A stretch of 53,497 bases of DNA from an uncultured Bacilli bacterium (GTDB lineage: Bacteria; Bacillota_I; Bacilli_A; RF39; UBA660). The stretch spans positions 1 through 53,497 of the forward strand of contig CAKOYE010000003.1 in the NCBI GenBank assembly GCA_934130485.1. The letters run 5' to 3'. The position numbers and the translations under genes are program-made. Shown piece after piece: positions 33,407 to 40,502 of the stretch (positions within the stretch are counted from its first letter, which is position 1; each line of letters begins with the position of its first letter). The notes below the pieces were generated by a model. That model made no database searches and had not been told where the DNA came from. It saw only the letters and a list, made by a program, of their open reading frames with translations.

Positions 33407-34087
33407 TTATACATTTTCACTAAATGTATTTATATTACTATTATCTATCTTAAAACGATACAAATTTGCAGGTCTTCCCATAAGACCCTCATTCTTATCT
33501 CCAGTCGATTCAATTAATTCAGAATTCAATATTTTTTTTCTAAAATTTCTACGATCCATTTTTACTCTCATAAGTTGTTCACATACACTTTGTAATTCTG
33601 GTAGAGTAAAATCACTAGGAAATAAATACTTTAAAAAAGTATAGTCACTTAACTTATTTTTTAATAAATTAATTGCTTTTTCTAAAATAATATCATGGTC
33701 ATACCCCATTTTAGGAATTGAATCAATACTAAACCAACTTGTTTCATAATCTTCATTAATATTTCTTTTTAAATTCACTGTTACACTATCAGTTAAAGCA
33801 ATAAAACTAAAAGCAATAACCCTACCCTCTGGATTTCTATTTAAAGAACTAAACGAATTTGCCTGTTCTAAATATACAGAAGATAATCCAGTTTTTTCTA
33901 AAATAGCGTCTGTTACACTATCTTCTAATGTTTCATCACATTTAACAAGCTCTCCTGGTAAAACCCAATATCCTTTATAAGGTTCAGTTTGTTTTTTAAG
34001 TAAAAGTACCTTTAATTCCCCATCAAAAACAGTAAATATACTAACTAAAGTTTCAATTATATTATTATAATTTTTACCTGGGTTCAT
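33407..34087 (-). CDS. NrtR-like transcription regulator (Nudix domain plus winged helix)
   Basis: The N-terminal Nudix domain (residues 1-150 or so) has WVLPGELVKCDETLEDSVTD then AILEKTGL. The catalytic REUXEE core is changed to DAILEK, so hydrolysis is unlikely. The C-terminal third (LPELQSVCEQLMRVKMDRRN then FRKKILNSELIE) is the winged-helix part of NrtR-type regulators, which sense ADP-ribose and control NAD genes. The 226-residue length fits. A palindrome TTTGATT-GTA-AATCAAA at 34123-34139 upstream of the start is a plausible autoregulatory operator. No NAD gene lies in the window, so the target is unknown. Confidence 0.82.
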   Translation of the reverse strand: MNPGKNYNNIIETLVSIFTVFDGELKVLLLKKQTEPYKGYWVLPGELVKCDETLEDSVTDAILEKTGLSSVYLEQANSFSSLNRNPEGRVIAFSFIALTDSVTVNLKRNINEDYETSWFSIDSIPKMGYDHDIILEKAINLLKNKLSDYTFLKYLFPSDFTLPELQSVCEQLMRVKMDRRNFRKKILNSELIESTGDKNEGLMGRPANLYRFKIDNSNINTFSENV

Positions 34088-34122
34088 TTTATAACACTTC
34101 CTTTGCGTTTTTTAAACACGTA

Positions 34123-34139
34123 TTTGATTGTAAATCAAA
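34123..34139. promoter_or_regulatory. Palindrome upstream of the NrtR-like gene, candidate operator
   Basis: A perfect 7-bp inverted repeat (TTTGATT / AATCAAA) with a three-base centre lies 36 bases before the start codon. It may bind the product of the gene. Confidence 0.5.
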
Positions 34140-34161
34140 ACAAGCTTTTTGTCAATATTTT

Positions 34162-34199
34162 TTATAGTTATTGTTTATTTTTATAGTTATTGTTTATTT
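34162..34199. repeat. Perfect 19-bp tandem duplication
   Basis: TTATAGTTATTGTTTATTT occurs twice in direct succession (34162-34180 and 34181-34199), between the NrtR-like gene and the small gene downstream. It could be a doubled binding site or a slippage product. Confidence 0.75.
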
Positions 34200-34233
34200 T
34201 CCACTTCAAAAAATATATCATAATGGTTTTTAA

Positions 34234-34551
34234 TCACTTATAAAATAAGGTTTTAAGTTTTTTCATTTCTTGCATTTTTAAAACTAGATTGGACAATCTA
34301 CTTAGAGTTATAATTTCATGACTATCTTTTAAATATAAGTTGTTATCATTGTCATAAGAAATTAAGATTAAACAAATTGATTCATTACTGATAATAATCT
34401 TATGTGGTTCTTTTATAGATAGGTTAGTCTTATCAAAATGAATATTTTTACCAGATATAAAATTTAAATGTAATTTTGATATTTTAGGTATTTTAGTAAT
34501 TTTATCCTTAACACTTAAAGGAAATTCTAAATGTTCTATGGTTATTTTCAT
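34234..34551 (-). CDS. Small unknown protein, paralogue of the gene at 38840-39112
   Basis: A 105-residue protein of no recognised family. The segment KEPHKIIISNESICLILI and the C-terminal ITLSRLSNLVLKM resemble VEPHKVIIGDTLYLFF and IPIADLSEYIARH in the gene at 38840-39112, so the two look like distant paralogues. No membrane segment or signal is seen. AAGGAGG precedes the start. It lies behind a promoter and a leader with two terminator hairpins. Its neighbourhood of mobile-element genes suggests an accessory role, unproven. Confidence 0.65.
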   Translation of the reverse strand: MKITIEHLEFPLSVKDKITKIPKISKLHLNFISGKNIHFDKTNLSIKEPHKIIISNESICLILISYDNDNNLYLKDSHEIITLSRLSNLVLKMQEMKKLKTLFYK

Positions 34552-34580
34552 TTGTTAATCCTCCTTTCGTATATGAAAAA

Positions 34581-34607
34581 ATCCCATATCAACAAGTGAT
34601 ATAGGAT
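34581..34607 (-). terminator. Second intrinsic terminator of the leader RNA
   Basis: An 11-bp stem (ATCCCATATCA / TGATATAGGAT, one wobble) with a five-base loop and a T run on the minus strand, about 30 bases before the small gene. Confidence 0.7.
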
Positions 34608-34610
34608 ATT

Positions 34611-34716
34611 CTATAAAAATAAAACTCACACAAAGTGTGAGTAATTCTCTCAATGGAGCCTTAACTATACACGTATGCGAAATTAAGACTATAAGATTTG
34701 ATTAAATCTCTCTGAT
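34611..34716 (-). ncRNA. Structured leader or small RNA with promoter and terminator
   Basis: The stretch between promoter and terminator contains nested inverted repeats (GATTT/AAATC, CTTAA/TTAAG) and ends at a terminator. It could be an attenuator, riboswitch-like leader or stand-alone small RNA. I do not match it to a known class. The start near 34716 is inferred from the promoter. Confidence 0.4.
34624..34642 (-). terminator. First intrinsic terminator of the leader RNA
   Basis: ACTCACAC/GTGTGAGT stem with an AAA loop, then T-rich sequence on the minus strand. Confidence 0.75.
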
Positions 34717-34722
34717 AAATAA

Positions 34723-34750
34723 ATTATATCATTTTATTAGATATTTTCAA
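34723..34750 (-). promoter_or_regulatory. Sigma-A promoter of the leader RNA
   Basis: On the minus strand, TTGAAA (34750-34745), a 16-base spacer and a perfect TATAAT (34728-34723). Confidence 0.65.
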
Positions 34751-34841
34751 GGGAGTATATGAATTTTTTATAATTTGTTGTATAATTTAAATAATTAGAA
34801 ATTTAATAATAAATTATTGTAAAAACATAAGGAGTTAAGAT

Positions 34842-36005
34842 ATGAAAAAAATTGTATTCACACATTCTATAAATAGTATAGTAAGTAAATTTACATCTCT
34901 ATTTTTGGCTATATATTTTTTAAAAATTACAGACGGTAATTTTATTAGTGTAGTTCTATATTATACATTAAAGTATTCATTAAACGGAATTTTTTCTTTT
35001 TTATCTTTAAAATTGCTAAATAAAAACAATGTATTAAATGTTTATCGTATAGGTTTATTTTCGAATGGACTATGCTTATTAGTTCTATTATTTTTAGGTA
35101 ACGATATTAAAAATTATATATATCTTTTTGCAGTTTTAGATTGTGCTACAAGTCTATTATACTGGTCGGCATATAAAATGATTTTATATAATTTTAAAAA
35201 TGACAATCAATTTAAGGAAATATTCTCTTATAACAGTATTGTAACAAGTGTAATATCAATTATCTCAACAGTTGGAATGGGTTATGTAATAGTAAATACA
35301 TCATATTCTATTTTATTAATTATAATCGTTTTGTTAGTATTTATTGCAGTTATTTCTACTTTCTATTTGGATAAATATACATTTGATATTAATCCTATAA
35401 AATTATCAAACATTAAATATGCGTTTAAAGATAAACAAGCAAAAGAAATATATAAAATTGTTTTCTTTGAAGGTATGGGTTTTAGAGGTGGATTAGATAC
35501 CACTATTACATTTATTATTTTTTTAACTTTGGGTTCAGAATCTAGTTTAGGAAATTTAAATGCTGTTTTTGCATTTCTAGGCTTAATTACTTCTTTGTTA
35601 GTTAAAAAATATTTAAAAGAAAAAGGAAATAAAAATGCTTTTTTAATATCAGCATTAGCGATTTTAGTTGTAACAATACCAATTATTTTTACTAATTCAT
35701 TTGCAGTTTTTATAATTTATAATATTGTTTTTAATATTGCATATAAAATCACTCAAATTTTAGTAGATACTGCAGTATTTAACATAAGTTCAAACAAAAC
35801 CTTAACTAAATATCAACTAGAATACACTTATTTAAGTGAAGTTATCCATGGGTTAGGAAAAGCATTCAGCGAATTAATTCTATTAATACCAGTCGTATAT
35901 TCATTTAATCTAAATAATTTACGAATAGTTGCTGCAATTTTATCATTTAGTATATTATTACAAATGTTAGTATATAATAAATATTGTAAGAAAGATTTTA
36001 ATTAA
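34842..36005 (+). CDS. MFS-like membrane transporter, substrate unknown
   Basis: The 387-residue protein has about twelve hydrophobic segments and basic cytoplasmic loops, the layout of a major facilitator superfamily permease. No family-specific motif tells the substrate. The start follows AAGGAG by about seven bases. It stands beside mobile-element genes and ends at a bidirectional terminator shared with the Mob-like gene, so it could be cargo, but its codon use is like that of its neighbours. Confidence 0.75.
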   Translation: MKKIVFTHSINSIVSKFTSLFLAIYFLKITDGNFISVVLYYTLKYSLNGIFSFLSLKLLNKNNVLNVYRIGLFSNGLCLLVLLFLGNDIKNYIYLFAVLDCATSLLYWSAYKMILYNFKNDNQFKEIFSYNSIVTSVISIISTVGMGYVIVNTSYSILLIIIVLLVFIAVISTFYLDKYTFDINPIKLSNIKYAFKDKQAKEIYKIVFFEGMGFRGGLDTTITFIIFLTLGSESSLGNLNAVFAFLGLITSLLVKKYLKEKGNKNAFLISALAILVVTIPIIFTNSFAVFIIYNIVFNIAYKITQILVDTAVFNISSNKTLTKYQLEYTYLSEVIHGLGKAFSELILLIPVVYSFNLNNLRIVAAILSFSILLQMLVYNKYCKKDFN

Positions 36006-36017
36006 CTGTGATCTAAT

Positions 36018-36047
36018 AAAGACAATGCTAGTGGGCATTGTCTTTAT
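36018..36047. terminator. Bidirectional terminator
   Basis: AAAGACAATG/CATTGTCTTT stem with a loop of about ten bases between the transporter and the Mob-like gene, overlapping the end of the latter. Confidence 0.75.
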
Positions 36048-36396
36048 CGTTTTCAGGTATATGGTTTTTAAGTTTTGTATTTTGTAATTTTAAATATTCA
36101 ATTTTAGTTCCAATTGCTCGTTCATTTTCAAAATATCCAAGATAATGAAATTTATTTTTAACTTTAATTAAGCATTCAATATTTTCTTCTAATGCTTTAG
36201 CAATATTTTCTATAATATATTCTTCTTTTTTAGGATTTGGTTCTTCTTTGACTTCTGGAATTTTAATCTCGTATCCTACAATTAAATTTCTAATATATTC
36301 AGACTGAGATAAATTTAATTTTGAAGAATCTCTTTTTAAAATTAACTTCTCATCATCACTTAAAAATACATTAACTTTATTATTTCTTATTCTCAT
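36028..36396 (-). CDS. MobC-like relaxosome accessory protein (ribbon-helix-helix)
   Basis: The N-terminal region RNNKVNVFLSDDEKLILKRD then LNLSQSEYIRNLIVG is the ribbon-helix-helix fold of plasmid mobilization (MobC-type) proteins, which bind the origin of transfer and help the relaxase. The C-terminal half is charged and helical. Length 122 residues. AAAGGAG precedes the ATG. The candidate oriT lies directly upstream (36426-36476). No relaxase gene is present, so the element cannot mobilise itself. Confidence 0.75.
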   Translation of the reverse strand: MRIRNNKVNVFLSDDEKLILKRDSSKLNLSQSEYIRNLIVGYEIKIPEVKEEPNPKKEEYIIENIAKALEENIECLIKVKNKFHYLGYFENERAIGTKIEYLKLQNTKLKNHIPENDKDNAH

Positions 36397-36425
36397 AATT
36401 TGAAATCTCCTTTCTAAAAATTTAA

Positions 36426-36476
36426 GGGTATGGGAATTCCCATATAGAATTTGTATGGGAGTACAAATTCAGTGCT
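36426..36476 (-). repeat. 51-bp structured repeat, candidate oriT
   Basis: Contains a perfect 16-bp palindrome TATGGGAATTCCCATA (36429-36444) and a 9-bp inverted repeat GAATTTGTA/TACAAATTC (36447-36470) with a six-base loop. It sits right upstream of the Mob-like gene, where oriT is usually found. A 94% identical copy lies at 12369-12419. Confidence 0.7.
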
Positions 36477-36484
36477 TGCCAGAC

Positions 36485-36514
36485 AAAATATGTGAGTACG
36501 TACTCACATATTTT
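36485..36514. repeat. Perfect 30-bp palindrome at the end of tnpV
   Basis: AAAATATGTGAGTAC followed directly by its own reverse complement, with no spacer, overlaps the tnpV stop codon. It can form a cruciform, or act as a terminator (T-rich on both sides). Confidence 0.85.
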
Positions 36515-36866
36515 CTGTATAGATTAATTCTTTTAATAATATTTCTTCTGTTGTATTTTTATAATTATTCATCAATTTTATCCATTCAAGCCCATTTATT
36601 TCTTTATTTTTTTCAGATAGTTTTTCATCTGTTTTTTTATAACTTTCCATCAAATTAATTAATAAATTTTCTGCATCTTTACTTACTGAAATAAGATGAT
36701 TAGTAAGTTCATCTTTCATTAAAAGTGTAGTGTAAAGTGCTTTCTTATGTGCTTTTAAATAATCAAGTCTTAACATTCCATACTTATTAATTGTTCCTTT
36801 TTTGTTATCATTTAAAGTTAAATTTGGTAATTCATAATCACCAGTTCTTGTATATTTTAATTCCAT
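36504..36866 (-). CDS. tnpV: TnpV family transposon-encoded protein
   Basis: The 120-residue protein matches TnpV of Clostridium Tn4451-type elements: MELKYTRTGDYELPNLTLND, INKYGMLRLDYLKAHKKALY, LLMKDEL, and C-terminal NNYKNTTEEILLKELIY. The function of the family is unknown, but it typically accompanies a TnpX-type large serine recombinase, as here (overlapping start). AGAAAGGAAA lies upstream. It is followed by the 30-bp palindrome. Confidence 0.88.
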   Translation of the reverse strand: MELKYTRTGDYELPNLTLNDNKKGTINKYGMLRLDYLKAHKKALYTTLLMKDELTNHLISVSKDAENLLINLMESYKKTDEKLSEKNKEINGLEWIKLMNNYKNTTEEILLKELIYTENM

Positions 36867-36868
36867 TT

Positions 36869-38707
36869 TTAATCATTTCCTTTCTTATTTGGTTTGTTAG
36901 GATTGTAAGTAACAATTCCATATTTTGTTTCAATATCATCTTTATTTATGATTGATTTTGTTTTTATTTCAGTAGGTGTTATAGGTAATATTCTTATAAT
37001 TTTTTCATCTTTTTTGGGGGTAAATTCGCCAATAATATTGTCTGTATCTTCATCAACTTTTTCATAAAGTTGATACATTTTTGTTTCATAAAATTCATTT
37101 AATCTATCTAAATACTCTTCTACTTGTTCATTAGAAATATTAGGACTACCAATAATAAATTCTTCTTTGCCATTAATTTCAACAGGTACTAATACATCTA
37201 ATATTCCTTTGTCTAAAAACTTCATTAGGTTATTAATATAACTCTTTCTAAAATTAATTTTATCTATATAAAGTTCATTATTTTTATCTTTTATTAGAAT
37301 AACTGATTCAATAAATTTAGAGATGAATTCTTGCTTTTCATCTTTTGTTTTGCTTTCCCAATTTGTTTTAACAACGTCATTTAAAATGTCTAGTCTTATC
37401 ATAGTTTCTCGTTCAATATCTCTATCTGCCATTAATTGTTGTGGTGTAAAAGTTATATTATCTAGATTTAATAGTTCCGATTTCTTTTGCTCTAAAATTT
37501 CTAATTTTTCTTCAATAAGTTTATAATCTTCTGAAAAATCTTCCATTTCAACAATACCACTCATATATGCTTTTTTAATACGTTCTTTTTGTTTTATTAA
37601 CCCATTAATCTCTTTATCTATATCAGCAGTTTTTGTTGGTTTGTGGTCTGCTAAAATAGGTAAAAAATACTTTTTAACTGCCATATCATATTCAACTAAG
37701 TCATAAATAAATTGCATTAAACATTCTTCTATTTTATCTTCACGATAATTTAAATGACATTTCTCACAATTGTAATACATATACTTTTTCTTCTTGCCAC
37801 CAGAACCTTTACATTTCATTATTCTTCCACAAGTAGGGCATTTAATCTTTTGAAAGAATAAATAAACTCTATCTCTAGTATAAGTTCTTTGATTAACTTC
37901 TTTTTGTCTTTGGCATTCTTTCCACATTGCACGAGAGATAATTGGTTCAACTACATTCATATAAATTACAGGTTCTTTATTTTCTTTTTTGGCAATTCTT
38001 TTATATTACTCATAATCGCCCATATAGATTTTATTATCAATTATTTTTTGAATAGTCGTGTCTTTCCATTTCTTTGGGTTTAATAATTTTTCTTCATTAA
38101 AGATATTTGATATTTGTTGAAAACTTTTACCTTCTAAATACATTTTAAATATTCTTTCAATAACAGTTTTTGTTGTTTCATCAACAATCGTTTTCTTATT
38201 ACCATCTTTCTTATATCCTAGTGGAGCAGGACCTGGTAAATGGCTTGACTTAATTGCTCCATTAAGTCCAAATTTAGTTCTTTCTGATACAATTTCAATT
38301 TCTAACTGTGATAATACTGTTAGCATTCTTACAAAAAATCTTCCGTTAGCAGTAGAAGTATTAACATCATCTCTATCACAAACTAAATAACAATTATATT
38401 TTTCTAACTGAGAGATTAGTTCTTCTAAGTCACGAACTGAACGAGTAACTCTATCTAGTTTATAAGCTACAATATAATTAATTTTTCCGTCCCTCATATC
38501 TTGTAACATCTCTTGAAATGCAGGTCTATGTTCCATATCTTTTGCAGATATTCCTGCATCTTCATAAACCTTAAATACTTCATAACCTTTAAATGCACAG
38601 AGTTGTAATAACTTTTCTTTTTGCTCTCCTAAAGAAAATCCTTCCCGTGCCTGATCCTCTGTCGAAACACGAATATAAACTGCTGCAATCATCCTTTCAT
38701 TATTCAT
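36869..38707 (-). pseudogene. Large serine recombinase (TnpX-like) interrupted by one in-frame stop
   Basis: The N-terminal 233 residues (from ATG 38707, AGGAGG upstream) hold the resolvase domain: AAVYIRVSTEDQAREGFSLG with the catalytic Ser, the YKLDRVTRS motif, and the recombinase domain ending YMGDYE. A single TAA (38006-38008) follows; the same frame then continues YKRIAKKENKEPVIYMNVVE without another stop and runs through a zinc ribbon (IKCPTCGRIMKCKGSGG, YNCEKCHL) and a long coiled coil to residue 612. A CAA-to-TAA change would explain it. Restart at 37960 would give a zinc-ribbon/coiled-coil fragment alone. Reading error in the assembly is a possibility. Confidence 0.85.
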
Positions 38708-38743
38708 AATATTTCCTCCTTTTCTTTTAATGAAAGGCACCAA

Positions 38744-38771
38744 AAAAGGTGTCACATAACAAGACACCTTA
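38744..38771 (-). terminator. Intrinsic terminator upstream of the recombinase
   Basis: AAGGTGTC/GACACCTT stem with a nine-base loop followed by TTTTTT on the minus strand; it would end transcripts of the small gene upstream and limit read-through into the recombinase. Confidence 0.65.
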
Positions 38772-38839
38772 TACTTCATATTGATTATTTACACGACAAA
38801 ATAAACCAATATTGTGGGAGTATATAAACTCTCAATTAA

Positions 38840-39112
38840 TTAATGCCTTGCTATGTATTCTGATAAATCAGCAATAGGGATTTTCTTCTTTAAATTCCCA
38901 ATATAAAAATGTTTTTGTTCATTGAAGAATAAATATAATGTATCTCCAATAATTACTTTGTGTGGCTCAACATACGCTAGATTTGTATGTTCCACAATCC
39001 TTAGGTGACCCTCAATAATCTGGTAGGGTCTGTTATTAAATTTGCAAGACCAATTAATTTTGGCTTTGAGTTCATCACTCATATTGATTTTCTTTTTAAT
39101 TATTTTAATCAT
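38840..39112 (-). CDS. Small unknown protein, paralogue of the gene at 34234-34551
   Basis: A 90-residue protein of no recognised family. YVEPHKVIIGDTLYLFF and the C-terminal IADLSEYIARH resemble the protein at 34234-34551. A basic N-terminus (MIKIIKKKINMSDELKAKIN) may bind nucleic acid, by inference. AAAGGTG lies about nine bases before the start. It is between tRNA-Gly and the recombinase and probably belongs to the mobile element. Confidence 0.6.
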   Translation of the reverse strand: MIKIIKKKINMSDELKAKINWSCKFNNRPYQIIEGHLRIVEHTNLAYVEPHKVIIGDTLYLFFNEQKHFYIGNLKKKIPIADLSEYIARH

Positions 39113-39148
39113 ATCACATCACACCTTTCTTTGCAATAACGCACAAAA

Positions 39149-39172
39149 AAATCAATCTTTTCAGATTGATTT
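39149..39172 (-). terminator. Intrinsic terminator of tRNA-Gly
   Basis: AAATCAATC/GATTGATTT stem, six-base loop, T run on the minus strand, about 40 bases after the tRNA. Confidence 0.7.
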
Positions 39173-39210
39173 AATCATTAACGTCACATTGGTGCGACGA
39201 TTTTATCTTA

Positions 39211-39284
39211 TGGAGCAGATGATGAGAATCGAACTCACGTAGCTAGCTTGGAAGGCTAGGGTTCTACCATTGAACTACATCTGC
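39211..39284 (-). tRNA. tRNA-Gly (anticodon TCC)
   Basis: Acceptor arms GCAGATG/CATCTGC, anticodon loop CTTCCAA on a CTAGC/GCTAG stem, T-loop GTTCGATTC and an encoded CCA with U discriminator, as usual for glycine. The mobile-element remnant lies directly downstream. Confidence 0.95.
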
Positions 39285-39387
39285 ATCAAGTAGGCACTAT
39301 TAATGTTACATTAATTTTACCTCTTTGTCAATATATTTTATGTAATTTTTTTTGAAATTGTGCAGATTAGGGAAAAAGAACCCTAGC

Positions 39388-40155
39388 CTAAACAATCATT
39401 TTATTCAATGTTTTATTATTAAGATACTCAATTATGTCATCAAATAAACTATACCATTTAATTTGAACATAAAATCTATTTCTTTCATATTTTGGATTCT
39501 TATTTAAGTTTCTAATCATTGGTTGACAATACAAATTTGCAAAGTGTACACCATTTGAATTTATATTATTTTGGGATAATATAATATATCTTATTTCATC
39601 AGATGTTATATACATAAAATCATTAACTATTCCATATATTATTGCATCAATTTTTTCATTTTGATTTTTACCTCTAATTACAAATCTGTCAATTGCCTCT
39701 TTTATAACATAATCTTTGTTTATAGCACTATTAATCATATTGATTTTATCTGGATTGTTTTTTTTATATTCTTCCCCACTTAATCTTTTTTCACCTGTAC
39801 CATTAATTGTTCCATCTGCATAATGATATTTTAAATATTCAACTATAATTTTCCTATCAATACCTATGTCATTTAAAAATTTCTTAAAACTTGATATACT
39901 TTCAGCATGAACAGAATTTTTTATTCCCTTCTTTATGCTAATCCTTCTTATATCATTATTAATATTTATAATTATGTCATATTTTTTCTTATTATAATCA
40001 ACATTACACTTTACATATAGATCCTCATTCACAATTCCATATAGTCTGTGTATGAAATCTTGAAAAAGTAAATTTAAATTTTTTATTTTTCTACCATTTA
40101 AATATTTAGAAAATTCGCATTCATTTTGATAACCATTTATTTCTCTATCGCCCAT
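39388..40155 (-). CDS. Lone restriction-endonuclease-like protein, PD-(D/E)xK-like
   Basis: A 255-residue protein; I recall similar unnamed proteins but no named family. KKYDIIININNDIRRISIKK then GIKNSVHAESISSFKKFL gives Asp60, Lys75 and Glu85 in the spacing of a PD-(D/E)xK nuclease core (the acidic residue before Lys is Ser, so the Glu85 may replace it). The C-terminal half has GVHFANLYCQPMIRNLNKNP and FYVQIKWYSLFDDI, which looks like a second domain. No methyltransferase or helicase accompanies it. GGAGG precedes the start. It stands between tRNA-Gly and a thiol-redox operon, near mobile genes. A defence role is possible but inferred. Confidence 0.6.
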   Translation of the reverse strand: MGDREINGYQNECEFSKYLNGRKIKNLNLLFQDFIHRLYGIVNEDLYVKCNVDYNKKKYDIIININNDIRRISIKKGIKNSVHAESISSFKKFLNDIGIDRKIIVEYLKYHYADGTINGTGEKRLSGEEYKKNNPDKINMINSAINKDYVIKEAIDRFVIRGKNQNEKIDAIIYGIVNDFMYITSDEIRYIILSQNNINSNGVHFANLYCQPMIRNLNKNPKYERNRFYVQIKWYSLFDDIIEYLNNKTLNKMIV

Positions 40156-40502
40156 ATTTAATTACCTCCATTATAAATATATAATTAAAATGCTATATTT
40201 CCTTTTTTATTTACAAATACATTTAATTTTAAATACAATTTTATAATTAACAACATTTTATATTTATATATTTTTTTATTTAATATTTTTGATTTCTAGG
40301 TTTAATTTAAAATTTAACATTTACATGAACTAACACTAAATTTCCTAACACTAAATTTTGATAAATATAAACAATATAAGCTATAATTAATATTAATACA
40401 ATTTTTTATAAACGAAAAATGTTGCAATGAAATCATTTTATTTCATTACAACATTACATAATAATTATTAAATTTATTAATACTTAGAACTTTTATGAAA
40501 TT
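40156..40502. other. Gene-free interval, AT-rich
   Basis: Contains the terminator of the CcdA-like operon (40419-40454), and a short direct repeat of AACACTAAATTT (about 40331-40358). Otherwise nothing recognised; no reading frame over 20 codons with a ribosome binding site was seen. Confidence 0.5.
40419..40454 (-). terminator. Strong intrinsic terminator of the desulfurase/CcdA operon
   Basis: A 15-bp stem (ATGTTGCAATGAAAT paired with its inverse, one G-U on the RNA) with a six-base loop and five T on the minus strand. Confidence 0.85.

Noticed and set aside
34611..34716. tRNA-like sequence in the leader RNA
   Set aside because: No T-loop (GTTCGA) or acceptor pairing could be drawn, so it was not called a tRNA.
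12369..36476. The two 51-bp repeats as att sites of one 24-kb mobile element
   Set aside because: The interval holds core genes (topA, rpsL, rpsG, fusA, tuf, Tad operon), so excision would be lethal; separate events are more likely.
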